From: Euptelea pleiosperma
Taxonomy: Eukaryota; Streptophyta; Magnoliopsida; Ranunculales; Eupteleaceae
Direction: 5' to 3'
Assembly (NCBI GenBank): GCA_035048495.1
Contig: CM068547.1
Coordinates: forward strand, 25,055,913 to 25,119,912
DNA: 64,000 nt
A program made the translations under genes and the position numbers. Below, in pieces: positions 38,501-43,531 of this stretch. The notes beneath the pieces are model-generated. The model had not been told where the DNA came from and did no database searches. It saw only the letters and a program-made list of their open reading frames with translations. Position 1 is the first letter of the stretch, and every line of letters begins with the position of its first letter.

Positions 38501-39238
38501 TTGTGTCAGTATTAATGGCTGCTTGTTAAGGGTGTATTGTAATGGATTGAGATTTCAATACATTCCATAATCAACTTATAAAAAAGAGAGGGACAAAAAG
38601 ATATTCTTCCATTGTCAGCAGTTGGGTTTTTTCTCCTTGGAAAATTTTATTGTACTTTTTAATGTGATATTTGACTTATCAATCCTGTATCAGTTAGTTA
38701 CTCTGTTTAAAGTTGCTCGCTGATATGCTAAGAGCTGGCTATTGGTTTTGCCAATAAAGGGGTATAAGTGGTGTCCCGTTTGATTTTTTTTTTTTTTTGA
38801 ATTAATGCAACATTTATGGTTTTCACCTGCCTAATTATTTTAATTGGGTACCAGCTTGTTTTCTTATATAACTATGTAGTAGTTTCTGTGATCATATTTA
38901 CATTCCATACCATCAAAGAAAAAGGTATACTTTATGTACTTTTGTTCTCTTATCTTACAGTATTTCGTTGGCTGCCCTCTTGACTTTTGGCTATTTGTGC
39001 TTCCGGATTAGATCTCACCCTTTCATTTCATTGCATTATTTAAAGAAAGCTCAAATGAATCATTGTTCTAGCACAAAATTTTCTTCATATTAATTATTGG
39101 TGCAATGTTCAACAAGGTTGAAATCACTCATCACTTAATAATTTCTTGTAGGTGCACTGCTTATATCGATTTTAGCATCGCCAGTTATATTAGCAATGCA
39201 TTTGTTGCACTTGCCGAAGCTTTATAGTCTTTTTGCAG
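3697..39238 (+). CDS. ALG12: ALG12-like dolichyl-P-Man alpha-1,6-mannosyltransferase, 5' part (five exons, gene continues beyond)
   Basis: Five exons join in frame (61+86+42+46+87 bp) to encode about 107 N-terminal residues. ALG12 (glycosyltransferase family GT22, EBS4 in Arabidopsis) is a multi-spanning ER membrane enzyme. It adds the eighth mannose, alpha-1,6 linked, to the Man7GlcNAc2 lipid-linked precursor. The product has a short N-terminal tail, a first membrane segment (about residues 23-36), then the family-specific loop [23 protein letters not shown] and [14 protein letters not shown], then a second hydrophobic segment. All five reading pieces are open, and all visible splice sites are GT-AG with matching phases (1, 0, 0, 1, 1). 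This argues for a working gene, not a processed or decayed copy. The next part, expected to start near R-L-V-L-G in homologues, was not found before 64000. Spread over more than 35 kb, the gene is unusual for its transposon-filled introns 2, 4 and 5. Confidence 0.93.
3855..3940 (+). CDS. ALG12: ALG12 exon 2 (first membrane segment and luminal loop)
   Basis: The acceptor is ctgatag|gt. The exon begins with the last two bases of the Gly codon and reads [19 protein letters not shown] then [10 protein letters not shown]. The donor is cag|gtactc at 3941, phase 0. The VEESFNVQ block is a hallmark of ALG12 and close GT22 relatives and starts the first luminal loop. Confidence 0.93.
3941..4486. other. 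start of ALG12 intron 2, unassigned
   Basis: This is intronic sequence before the first LINE. Nothing coding is supported. The short open frames in both directions around 4141-4504 have no recognisable protein features. Confidence 0.5.
4657..5873 (-). pseudogene. LINE ORF2 C-terminal region (zf-RVT-like) remains
   Basis: Minus-strand pieces read [20 protein letters not shown] (5673-5873), a [22 protein letters not shown] block (5154-5585, here with W-x-D/W repeats), [20 protein letters not shown] with [18 protein letters not shown] (4966-5157), and [14 protein letters not shown] (4657-4941). The C-x2-C and H-x3-H-C positions suit the zf-RVT domain found at the end of plant LINE ORF2 proteins. 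The same blocks recur at 42889-43514 and 22624-24098. Confidence 0.82.
5909..7229 (-). pseudogene. LINE reverse transcriptase remains
   Basis: Three adjoining minus-strand frames carry consecutive RT blocks: [10 protein letters not shown] and [11 protein letters not shown] (6852-7229); [20 protein letters not shown] and NQGAFVRGR (6525-6797); [12 protein letters not shown] with the catalytic ADD, then [12 protein letters not shown] (5909-6352). Frame changes and stops separate the blocks. The family is the non-LTR reverse transcriptase of plant L1-like LINEs. Confidence 0.88.
7707..8945 (-). mobile_element. decayed copia remnant, 3' half (minus strand)
   Basis: A polypurine tract (complement of ctccccctcaaaccc) is at about 7950 and marks the start of a 3' LTR on its low side, whose far end I could not define. 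Above it the minus strand reads [12 protein letters not shown] near the RNase H end, [11 protein letters not shown] and [12 protein letters not shown] at the RT start (about 8205-8300), [17 protein letters not shown] (about 8640-8690) and [19 protein letters not shown] at the integrase C-terminus (about 8795-8860). Most of RT is deleted. It continues at 10046 after a hAT insertion. Confidence 0.75.
8946..10045. mobile_element. hAT-like element with CAGTGGCGGAGCCAG ends
   Basis: The left end is CAGTGGCGGAGCCAGG and the right end CTGGCTCCGCCGCTA, a terminal inverted repeat well known from plant hAT elements. Perfect 8-bp duplicates gtaatcac lie at 8938-8945 and 10046-10053. The interior (1.1 kb) carries two copies of the GGATGTTTGG dispersed repeat and a run of about 20 G near 9988-10008, and no transposase. 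It interrupts the integrase region of the copia remnant: the minus strand reads GEAVIT up to the duplicate. Confidence 0.88.
10046..10343 (-). pseudogene. copia integrase fragment (continuation of the remnant at 7707-8945)
   Basis: The minus strand reads TDNGGE (second catalytic Asp of the DDE integrase), then [17 protein letters not shown] and IVGKARSML, then [10 protein letters not shown]. Stops interrupt it. The usual Q-N-G of the family has become Y-I-G. It ends at 10344 where a CATGGTTCAAAATTTCG end starts. Confidence 0.8.
10344..10680. mobile_element. partial TTTCG-rich hAT-like element
   Basis: The left end CATGGTTCAAAATTTCG at 10344 matches the TTTCG-rich family (see 54060-54360). 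The interior contains TTTCAT and TTTCG words. A T-run at 10577-10594 is followed by 'gataagta', like a LINE 3' end, so a small LINE piece may be inserted. No right terminus or duplicate of the left flank (gatatacc) was found. Confidence 0.5.
10681..11538. other. unassigned; possible LINE-derived fragment
   Basis: The + strand around 11250-11460 reads a broken frame with [20 protein letters not shown], which resembles the N-terminal (ORF1-like) domain of plant LINE-derived proteins. This is a weak resemblance only. No terminus or splice structure was found. Confidence 0.3.
11539..11983. mobile_element. possible Harbinger/hAT-like element, one end only
   Basis: GGGCCCGTTTGGCAACAC at 11537 is close to the left end of the element at 46387 (GGGGCCGTTTGGCAACAC). 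Downstream there are many GCTTTT/AAAAGC words in both directions (11560-11740). No right end was found before copia gag sequence begins near 11984. Confidence 0.4.
11984..14137 (+). pseudogene. old copia element, gag to integrase part (5' truncated)
   Basis: The + strand begins inside gag ([20 protein letters not shown], 11988 on) with no 5' LTR. It passes a zinc knuckle [14 protein letters not shown] (about 12305-12345), a protease block [12 protein letters not shown] (about 12635-12665), a GAG-pre-integrase region, an integrase with [20 protein letters not shown] (about 13500-13555) and a C-terminal region ending near 14130. Several stops and frameshifts split it. It continues at 19459 after a younger copia insertion that used atttc as its target. 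Confidence 0.85.
14138..14347 (-). repeat. 3' LTR of the young copia element
   Basis: This 210-bp LTR pairs with 19249-19458. Its polypurine tract is at 14348-14362. Confidence 0.92.
14433..15788 (-). CDS. copia reverse transcriptase-RNase H frame of the young element
   Basis: About 450 residues. It opens with [22 protein letters not shown], has the polymerase motif [32 protein letters not shown] text, and the RNase H region with [20 protein letters not shown] and [27 protein letters not shown]. The frame ends HTADQVADV followed by TGA where relatives read FTKGV. Nothing else in this 1.35 kb is broken, the longest undamaged polymerase in the window. Confidence 0.92.
   Translation of the reverse strand: MPRGKKPVGCKWVYTVKYKGDGSIDRYKARLVAKGYTQTYGIDYQETFAPVAKMNSVRVLLSLAANFSWPLHQLDVKNAFLHGDLEEEVYMTGPPGFSPTGSKELVCRLKKALYGLKQSPRAWFERFSSSVKKIGYSQSQADHTLFIKRSQGRLTALIVYVDDIVITGDDPDEVCRLKKYLGTEFEIKDLGTLRYFLGIEVARSKQGVFISQRKYVLDLLRESENLGAKPADTPIEQQHRLNPVDGDPIADTGQFQRLVGRLIYLSLTRPDIAYAVSVISQFMHAPRSPHLEAAHRVLRYLKGAPGKGLLFSKNGHLRVEAYTDADWANSVTDRRSTSRYCTYVGGNLVSWRSKKQPVVARSSAEAKYRSMAHGVCELLWLKTMLSELGYPVKGSMQLYCDNKAAISIAHNPVQHDRTKHIEIDRHFIKEKLGQGLICTPYVHTADQVADV
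15801..16241 (-). pseudogene. copia linker region between integrase and RT
   Basis: Reads a low-complexity polar linker, then [20 protein letters not shown] and [22 protein letters not shown] at 15798-15800 stops it before the usual [13 protein letters not shown], which continues in the next frame. One point mutation would account for the stop. Confidence 0.8.
16314..17312 (-). pseudogene. copia integrase of the young element, frameshifted
   Basis: Three frames in series carry the integrase. 17010-17312 has the H-H-C-C zinc-binding region ([25 protein letters not shown]). 16610-17131 has the catalytic core: HSDVWGPNP, then [11 protein letters not shown], then [14 protein letters not shown], supplying the D, D and E residues. 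16314-16613 has the C-terminal region with [10 protein letters not shown] and [14 protein letters not shown]. Frameshifts near 17100 and 16612 separate the pieces. The enzyme would join the cDNA to host DNA. Confidence 0.88.
17236..18747 (-). CDS. copia gag-protease frame of the young element
   Basis: An ATG at 18745-18747 opens about 503 residues, [13 protein letters not shown] onward. The gag core runs from [16 protein letters not shown] to about residue 230. A zinc knuckle is at about residue 271 and a protease active site [13 protein letters not shown] at about residue 381. The knuckle reads [14 protein letters not shown]: the second cysteine of CX2CX4HX4C is arginine, so zinc binding is probably impaired. 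The frame ends in the GAG-pre-integrase region at 17236. The following frame (17010-17312) overlaps it, so one frameshift near 17270 separates them. In intact copia elements gag and pol are one polyprotein. Confidence 0.88.
   Translation of the reverse strand: MSTSEESSSTKSEIIVAPPSLRSHSDHSPGLQITTVKLDGTNYLAWSQSAKMYITRRGKAGYITGRVTAPDSFDATFEKWEAENSIVMSWLLHSMHPSISTGFLFLPTAKDIWDTASQTYSQDGNFARMYEVQQEIAHLKQGDLPLGSYYAALRSKWEDVDHYQTYTPACTKDATEFRKMIVRGRIFEFLGGLNQSYEQVRANILGRDPPPSTIAQVYSYIQSEDSRRRAMSSKTDADVPLSEKSALATQKLSKPTSKKDGDLDDRDRLRCDHRGKRRHTRETCWSLHGRPAQFSGGKQGSSNKRSDSKHRTSAAHATSQDSSDVTPSSRQSNTFSSMDIDRLRQLLTQLDGPSPPTSSFAQTGTSHSAHHVSTAPIGPSWIIDSGASDHMTGMPSLFSTYNICSGKDKVRVADGTFSSISGKGTISATPTLPLSSVLHVPKFTTNLLSVSHLTKSLNCSVTFFPTHCVFQDLETRRMIGSGREDGGLYLLNSQPTSYSIASV
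19249..19458 (-). repeat. 5' LTR of the young copia element
   Basis: This 210-bp LTR is about 97 percent identical by eye to 14138-14347. The tRNA-Met primer site follows directly at 19237-19248. Confidence 0.92.
19459..21377 (+). pseudogene. old copia element, RT-RNase H part and 3' LTR
   Basis: This is the continuation of 11984-14137. RT is open at 19844-20269 ([33 protein letters not shown]), then broken. RNase H is open at 20754-21146 ([32 protein letters not shown]). A polypurine tract CTTGAGGGGGAG precedes the 3' LTR (21154-21377), which begins TGTTATTAGATACG and ends TTCAACT. The LTR type matches the copia elements at 32801 and 51148. The 5' end is missing. Confidence 0.87.
21154..21377 (+). 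repeat. 3' LTR of the old copia element
   Basis: It starts right after the polypurine tract and ends TTCAACT, as do the LTRs at 32801-33000 and 60731-60931. The tail has a short CCTAACCCTAA run. Confidence 0.82.
21378..22137. other. ALG12 intron 2, unassigned
   Basis: No coding region or defined element was found. It includes the 8-bp target copy gactaacc at 22130-22137. Confidence 0.45.
22138..22401. mobile_element. TTTCG-rich hAT-like element (264 bp)
   Basis: The ends are CATTGAATAAAATTTCGG and CGAAATTTTAAACCTTG. Perfect 8-bp duplicates gactaacc lie at 22130-22137 and 22402-22409. The interior is mainly variants of 'gaatgtttcg' and its complement. No coding capacity. Confidence 0.88.
22585..24200 (+). 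mobile_element. 5'-truncated LINE (L1-type), plus strand
   Basis: It starts inside the RT domain ([12 protein letters not shown] near 22605) and runs through the zf-RVT-like C-terminus. 22624-23229 reads [36 protein letters not shown] and [20 protein letters not shown]. 23460-24098 reads [23 protein letters not shown], a C-x-L-F-type knuckle lacking the usual C-W-M-C, HVLIHC and [13 protein letters not shown]. Two frameshifts and a stop separate the parts. The 3' end near 24170-24200 has no clean A-tail and no target duplication was found. It lies 470 bp before ALG12 exon 3, in the sense direction. Confidence 0.85.
24200..24666. other. end of ALG12 intron 2, unassigned
   Basis: Pyrimidine-rich sequence (tctattttcattgctctttatcaag) leads to the exon 3 acceptor at 24666. 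Nothing else is supported. Confidence 0.5.
24667..24708 (+). CDS. ALG12: ALG12 exon 3 (14 codons)
   Basis: Reads [14 protein letters not shown] between atcaag| and |gtaagt, phase 0 on both sides. The sequence joins directly to ESFNVQ of exon 2 as in other plant ALG12 proteins. The 42-bp exon lies 20.7 kb downstream of exon 2. Confidence 0.93.
24808..24853 (+). CDS. ALG12: ALG12 exon 4
   Basis: Reads [15 protein letters not shown] plus the first base of Gly, between gtgcag| and g|gtaagt. Intron 3 is 99 bp. The block is part of the conserved first luminal loop. Confidence 0.93.
24854..25569. other. start of ALG12 intron 4, unassigned
   Basis: AT-rich intronic DNA. A phrase with 'gtcaagctagtagttaattggacaac...ggttgcaggttcaatctc' looks like old repeat sequence. 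No gene is supported. Confidence 0.4.
25570..26056 (+). mobile_element. TTTCG-type hAT-like end with an adjoining gene-like exon fragment
   Basis: The right end at about 26056 reads GTACTTTGAACCATG, as in the TTTCG-rich hAT-like family, and 25890-26050 holds GAAAC/TTTCG words. Upstream, an ATG at 25675 opens [20 protein letters not shown], ending at a possible donor (atag|gtaccc, about 25733), with a CT-rich stretch after it. Whether this exon-like piece was carried by the element is inference, since no left end or target duplicate was found. Confidence 0.4.
26057..26482. other. ALG12 intron 4, unassigned
   Basis: A CATC/GATG-rich sequence with a long open frame on the + strand (26140-26445) that has no recognisable features. 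No element ends were found. Confidence 0.4.
26483..28441 (-). pseudogene. decayed copia element, 3' LTR and pol (minus strand)
   Basis: The 3' LTR is 26483-26683 (+ strand TGTCTTAG...CAAGACA) and includes a long GA microsatellite (about 26537-26579). The polypurine tract follows at 26686-26700. The minus strand then reads RNase H ([30 protein letters not shown], 26743-27018), [16 protein letters not shown] (27081-27329), RT with stops, and the linker region. The element is interrupted by a hAT-like element (28442-29559), continues to 29695 and is cut there by another LTR element. The 5' half is missing. Confidence 0.85.
28442..29559. mobile_element. 1.1 kb hAT-like element, GAAATATTTCG family (copy 1)
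   Basis: Perfect 16-bp terminal inverted repeats: it starts CAAGGAAATAAATTTC and ends GAAATTTATTTCCTTG. Perfect 8-bp duplicates cctggatc lie at 28434-28441 and 29560-29567. Subterminal zones are rich in GAAATATTTCG-type palindromes and the middle is AT-rich without a transposase. By eye it is nearly identical to 57820-58942. It interrupts the copia linker region, which reads on at 29568. Confidence 0.93.
29568..29695 (-). pseudogene. copia linker fragment (continuation of 26483-28441)
   Basis: The minus strand matches the region after integrase in the copia element at 36360-36480, around [10 protein letters not shown]. It ends exactly where the next element's LTR starts (29696). Confidence 0.75.
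29696..30164 (+). repeat. left LTR of the LARD-like element
   Basis: The first about 180 bp match 32619-32800 closely, including 'ccgattggcacatatctcaa' and 'agggcgcatccttcctagca'. It ends ACCCACA before the primer site. Confidence 0.85.
30640..31640. repeat. 35-bp minisatellite, about 28 units
   Basis: The unit consists of 'catctcatcccgggaactc' followed by 'atcttggcaactccag', with variants. 35 is not a multiple of 3, so three units make one 35-residue peptide period and all + frames stay open for long stretches (for example 30988-31593 and 31229-31717). These frames are a by-product of the repeat and not evidence of a protein. Most units contain the palindrome CCCGGG. Confidence 0.93.
32619..32800 (+). 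repeat. truncated right LTR of the LARD-like element
   Basis: Begins TGTGGGTACCATAATTTTT and is interrupted after tttatagacc by the LTR at 32801. Confidence 0.85.
32801..33000 (+). repeat. 5' LTR of the copia element
   Basis: 200 bp; pairs with 38225-38428. Ends TTCAACT immediately before the primer site. Confidence 0.9.
33807..35400 (+). pseudogene. copia gag-protease of the 32801 element
   Basis: Starts [21 protein letters not shown] stop near 33917 precedes [18 protein letters not shown] (33945 on). The gag core continues to about 34355, then a stop and a second open piece (34467-34922) with an intact zinc knuckle [14 protein letters not shown]. The protease reads [12 protein letters not shown] (about 35035-35070): the usual DSG has become DFG, so the catalytic motif lost its Ser neighbour. 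Several stops confirm it is dead. Confidence 0.85.
35439..37675 (+). pseudogene. copia integrase-reverse transcriptase of the 32801 element
   Basis: 35439-35633 is the integrase zinc-binding region ([24 protein letters not shown]). A 643-residue frame (35747-37678) has [26 protein letters not shown], the linker, [18 protein letters not shown] and the polymerase motif [14 protein letters not shown], and ends at VHLE after a frameshift near 37663. The first integrase Asp block (35625-35640) is damaged. Confidence 0.9.
37676..38217 (+). pseudogene. copia RNase H of the 32801 element
   Basis: After the frameshift the + strand reads [21 protein letters not shown] text, a TAG near 37835 in place of Trp, then an open end (37894-38217) with [20 protein letters not shown] and [15 protein letters not shown], ending MRDIYAPT. 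Confidence 0.85.
38225..38428 (+). repeat. 3' LTR of the copia element, truncated
   Basis: Matches 32801 on, with a longer CT run (about 38383-38409), but lacks the last 14 or so bases found in the 5' LTR. Confidence 0.88.
38429..39151. other. end of ALG12 intron 4, unassigned
   Basis: Ordinary AT-rich intronic sequence ending in a pyrimidine-poor acceptor (aatttcttgtag). No element ends were found. Confidence 0.5.
39152..39238 (+). CDS. ALG12: ALG12 exon 5 (second membrane segment)
   Basis: Completes the Gly codon from exon 4 and reads [20 protein letters not shown] then LPKLYSLFA, with one base of the next codon, between ttgtag| and g|gttagt. The hydrophobic stretch is the second membrane helix. 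Phase 1 at the end predicts an exon 6 starting with two bases of an Ala codon in homologues. Confidence 0.92.
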
Positions 39239-39292
39239 GTTAGTGTCTTAGATTCTTGAAATGCTTCTTAGAATCACTGAACAATGTATAAC

Positions 39293-39642
39293 CATAGTCA
39301 CAAAAATCTCCGATTCTTTAATTCACGAATTAATCGCTGAATTTGCCGATTAATTGGCTAAGACCCATTTTTTCCTCTTATGATTTCGATTTTGTCGATT
39401 TTTGAATTTTGATTATGAATGATGAATCATGGTCATGAGTTATGACTTATTATTATGGAATTATAGATGTGTTTTTCATCATATAAATGTGTTTTGTTAA
39501 AAACAGCATTTCTAACTTGAAATATGCCATGATATATTTTTTATAATTTTGTCGATTTTTCCTGTTTTTTACTTAAATTATCCGAATTTTCCCGACTTGA
39601 ACCCTTACCGATTTATGGCCGAATCCTGACTTTGTGACTATG
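39293..39642. mobile_element. hAT-like element next to the exon 5 donor (350 bp)
   Basis: Ends CATAGTCACAAAAATC and GACTTTGTGACTATG are inverted. Flanks tgtataac (39285-39292) and tgtgtaac (39643-39650) match at 7 of 8. The interior has repeated CGATT/AATCG words. It begins 54 bp after the ALG12 exon 5 donor. Confidence 0.78.
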
Positions 39643-40419
39643 TGTGTAACTGCCTAGATATTATTAAGTTGTTGTTCGACACTGGACCTAAGTACATCAG
39701 AGCATATTGCGTTCATGTTTTCTATGGCCTAGTTTGCTTTTCGTAGCTTTTAATTTGATTGAAAGAAGGTAATCTCCGCAAAATCATCTAGATTTTCGCT
39801 AAAGAACTTTGTTATGCTGGTGTCGTTTGGAAGATTGCAATACTTATGTTGTATACTCTTTTACTTTTGATAATTTATGTTGTATACCAGTATATGCAAA
39901 CAACTTGAGTGCCATTTAGATAACCTGATCCAATCCTTTCAAGGGCGGACGAAACATAGAAAGACGGACATTTCTGAAGAAAAAACTTAAGAATGGAACC
40001 ATGTTCTCACCTCGTCTATTTTGAGCATTTTGTAGCCTTTTAGTCCCATTTCCTTAATAGTTCCAAACTTACAATTAAAGTGCTTTAACTTTTTATGCCG
40101 ATTTTCTTATCGTATTTAGTCACTTTTTTTTTTTGCTTACATTAGACTTGGAGTTTCGACGTTTACTATGTCCTTAGAGAGGCTAATGATGTTGACATTT
40201 TAATTTTCAAGTTTGACATATGATGAAAGAGCTGGAACCCATACAATTGCATAACCGGTAGGCATTTCTCATAATCAGTTTGACCTCTAGATTCTTTTTA
40301 GCCTCCTACTCTACTCTTTTCGAGAGTCATAGCTGAACTAATGAACGGATAAAATATTATAGTAGATTTGTGTTGATGTACAGATGGAGTGATTGAAATG
40401 CGATTTGGTTCATGATAAA
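39643..40419. other. ALG12 intron 5, unassigned
   Basis: AT-rich DNA with no supported feature besides the target copy at its start. Confidence 0.45.
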
Positions 40420-40950
40420 TGGTTCAATAGGTGTTCAAATCGTTCATTAAAATGAATTGAAACCCTTCTTATTGGATGATCTTGATACTTCCCAAAAATC
40501 GAAATTATTGATCAATGGAAGAAAAATATCACCATTTTTGTTTAATAAGAACCAAAGTGGATGATTGACTCATTACATACTAGAAATAATTACAGGAAAT
40601 CCTTTGATGACACAGATTCCTATTCCAATGATATTCCACGACCGAGACAATTGGCTGAATCCCGTAAAACCATTCATAGAAGTTCACTGATATCTTCTTT
40701 TTCTAAAGCAAATCGATTTTGATTCTTGAATAATCCACGTCAGTTTTGGTTCTATTGTAACGAAAGATTCCCTTTCTATGTTGAAAAGGCCTGTATCAAT
40801 AATTATGGTCTTACCTATGATCTATGGATAATTACTCAATATCTTATTCATTCACAACAAAATATTTTATATGTGCGTTAGTAAAAAAAACATGTTTTTT
40901 TGGAGGGATAATATTTCACCAATTGAGTCACAGGGACGAACATAACATGA
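40420..40950 (+). pseudogene. ycf2: nuclear copy of a plastid ycf2 fragment
   Basis: The + strand reads, in shifting frames, blocks of plastid Ycf2: [91 protein letters not shown] and ISPIESQ. The order and spacing match the intact gene. Several frameshifts and a stop show long residence in the nucleus. It is intronic, about 1.2 kb after ALG12 exon 5. Confidence 0.9.
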
Positions 40951-42871
40951 ATGTACACAATGAGAATCTTAACAATCAATTAATACAGTTGTTAAAGAAG
41001 AAAACTTGTTGGGCACCTTGGGCTCATACTTAAGTTACTTGGTCTGTAAGTAGTTTCTTTATTTGCTTGTTTCTATTTTGGTTTTTCTTGTTGCCTAAGT
41101 TTTCCTAGTTGTCACTTTTTATTTTGTAACATTGGAGTATTCACAAATATAATAGAGGAGATTGATCTAAGCTCATCCAAGCTAGTTGACTCTCTCTCTC
41201 TCTTTCTCTCTTCCACTTCTAGTTCTTGCAAGTTTACAATAGTTTTGATACCAAACTATCCAAATATTGACAAAAATGAAGTTGTGATCTTTAAAAATTC
41301 CTTTTTTCCCATTGCAAATTGATTTTTATTTCATTTTGGATCCTTGAAATCAGAAAAATGAGAAATAAATCATAAAAAATGAGGCAAGATATAAAAAAAA
41401 GGACATTTTAGAGTGTTAAGCCTGGATTTAGGACAAAACTATCTAGTACCAACTGTTCCATTCCAAGAGAGCTTAAACTGCCTGAAAGCCCATTGTTAAA
41501 ACTAACACCACCCACGATATCAAGGATTATTGAACTTTCAAATAGGAATTAGAACGAGCCTTTATTCATCGATTCTAATGTTTGCTAAAAAATATTGCAT
41601 CGAATTGACTCTTTCAATCTCGACTAATGATTATGGATGGGCTATTATGATTTCTAGCAAGCTGCTATGGTGAAAGCGGTAGACATGCTGCTCTTAGAAA
41701 GTAGTGCTAGAGCATCTCGGTTTGAGTGGTGACATCTTCTAAAGAGAGAGAAGATGGCTAGTCTTATAAAAAAAAAAGAATAAATCCTATAATGAATTCA
41801 ATTCCTGATTCCCATTCCATTGTTGAAGTGTTCAAATTGTTCGTTATACTTTTCATAACTAGAAAAGTATAAATGGCTAGTCCTTTACTTTTCTATGGCG
41901 TATAAATGCATATGCTTGCTTAGCAAGTGAATCCCTTGCTTATCATGTATGTGAGGTCATCATCAGTGCCTTATCCCAACTATTTTGGGATTTCCATGTC
42001 AAGTCTTGATGTAGGATAAAACAAAAAGGAAAGAAGGGGAATAACTTACTGTACCAAACAAAAACTACAGTAGTTTGCCATAGCAGTGCATCAGAACAAT
42101 CAAATATGAAGAGATCTTGCATAAACATGGCTTCACAAGGTGGACGATGGTTTAAAATATCAATACGTACCATATGGTAGAGTGCAATATGTATTGATAT
42201 TACAGGTACCAATACATACATTAAGGGAATACAGAAATTCCTAAGGTATTAATCTCTGTCATAATGTATCGGTGTGCATCATACGATATGTACTGATGCA
42301 ATACAAATTATACAATAGGATACGCATCAATACCGAATGGTATAGTTTATCAAAACTTATACCATAAAGGAGGGGTTTTGGTTCATTTTTTTTTTCAACA
42401 CTATAGTATTAATGTTTGCTTAATGTTTGGTGAGTTTTGTCGAATTATGACCTGGTGATGTTTACCTATATATATATATATATATTTTTATCAATAAGTT
42501 TACTTGTAATATTTTGGCGAATGTTTCTGTTCAGGACCGAGACCTAAAAACTGATAAGAAGTGTTTAAAACACTTCTATCCTCATTTTTTCGACATTTCC
42601 TTGCATTTAAGAGGTTCCTAGGTGAAAAACAACCACTCCATAAAGGATTGTCGAGTGAAAAACAACTTATAGGGGTTGAAATCAAAATAACACTCCTTAT
42701 GTTGCATATTTTGAAGTTGTTCTTTTGTGATGACCTTTTTTTATTGTAATTTCATGTTTTTTCAACATTTAGGCTGCATTAGTATTGCGAATGTGTAAAT
42801 GCATTAGATCTCGAAACTTCTCGAAGTTGGCAAATTTGTTCAGAACTTCTATGTTGAATTAAACTTCTTTG
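40951..42871. other. ALG12 intron 5, mostly unassigned
   Basis: A stretch at about 42140-42360 is built of ATACGTACC/GTATTGAT-type words in both directions and may be another motif-rich non-autonomous element, but I could not fix its ends. A TA microsatellite is at 42469-42484. No genes. Confidence 0.4.
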
Positions 42872-42888
42872 AATTAATTCTGGATTTT

Positions 42889-43514
42889 TTTTTTATAAGT
42901 ATAAGTTTATTGAAAAGAGGGGACAAGATTATATACACCTCGGCAAAAAGAGGTCGACATGACCTGCTAGACCGAGGGCCGAAACAAAAACAAAAACAGA
43001 AACTTCAATCCCTAGAACAAAGGGTGTCCATTCGAAAAACAAAATCCTCGAAGAAGAGACCCCTACATTCCGAGAAAGCCTTGGAGCACAGAAAAGGTAA
43101 ACCCTTAATTGATGGAAGCCGTATCTTTGCTTGAGCCTTCAAAGACCCTTTTGTTTCTTTCCTTCCACAGACCCCAAGTGTTGGCAAAGGGCAACATCTT
43201 CCAAAGAATGTTGCCTCTAGAGGAAAAAGCCTTGGACCGCCAGCTCAGGATAAGGGTTAAAAGAGAGCCCGTTATCACCCAGCACATCCCAAACTCTCTA
43301 AGGAAAGAAGACCAGACCTCCTTGGCCACTTCACAATGAAGTAGAAGATGATCAACTGTTTCCCCACTATGGCGGCACATCCAACAATAGTCAGTGATGA
43401 TAATACCCCTAGATCGAAGGTGGTCCACTGTCAAAATCTTATCCAAAGAAGCCTCCCAAGTGAAAAAAGCCACCTTGGAGGGGACAAAGGAACACCAAAT
43501 CATAGAAGCCTCTC
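42889..43514 (-). mobile_element. 5'-truncated LINE insertion with 17-bp target duplication
   Basis: Perfect 17-bp duplicates aattaattctggatttt lie at 42872-42888 and 43515-43531. The minus-strand A-tail abuts the low copy, then comes the 3' end word (complement of ataagtataagtttatt) and the end of ORF2. The frame 43105-43503 reads [38 protein letters not shown] and [14 protein letters not shown]. The length is 626 bp, so it is a typical truncated copy, recent enough to keep its duplicate. Confidence 0.93.
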
Positions 43515-43531
43515 AATTAATTCTGGATTTT

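Noticed and set aside
3697..39238. ALG12 as a decayed pseudogene
   Set aside because: All five exons are open, phases match and splice sites are canonical. Long introns alone are not decay. The missing 3' part is most simply outside the window.
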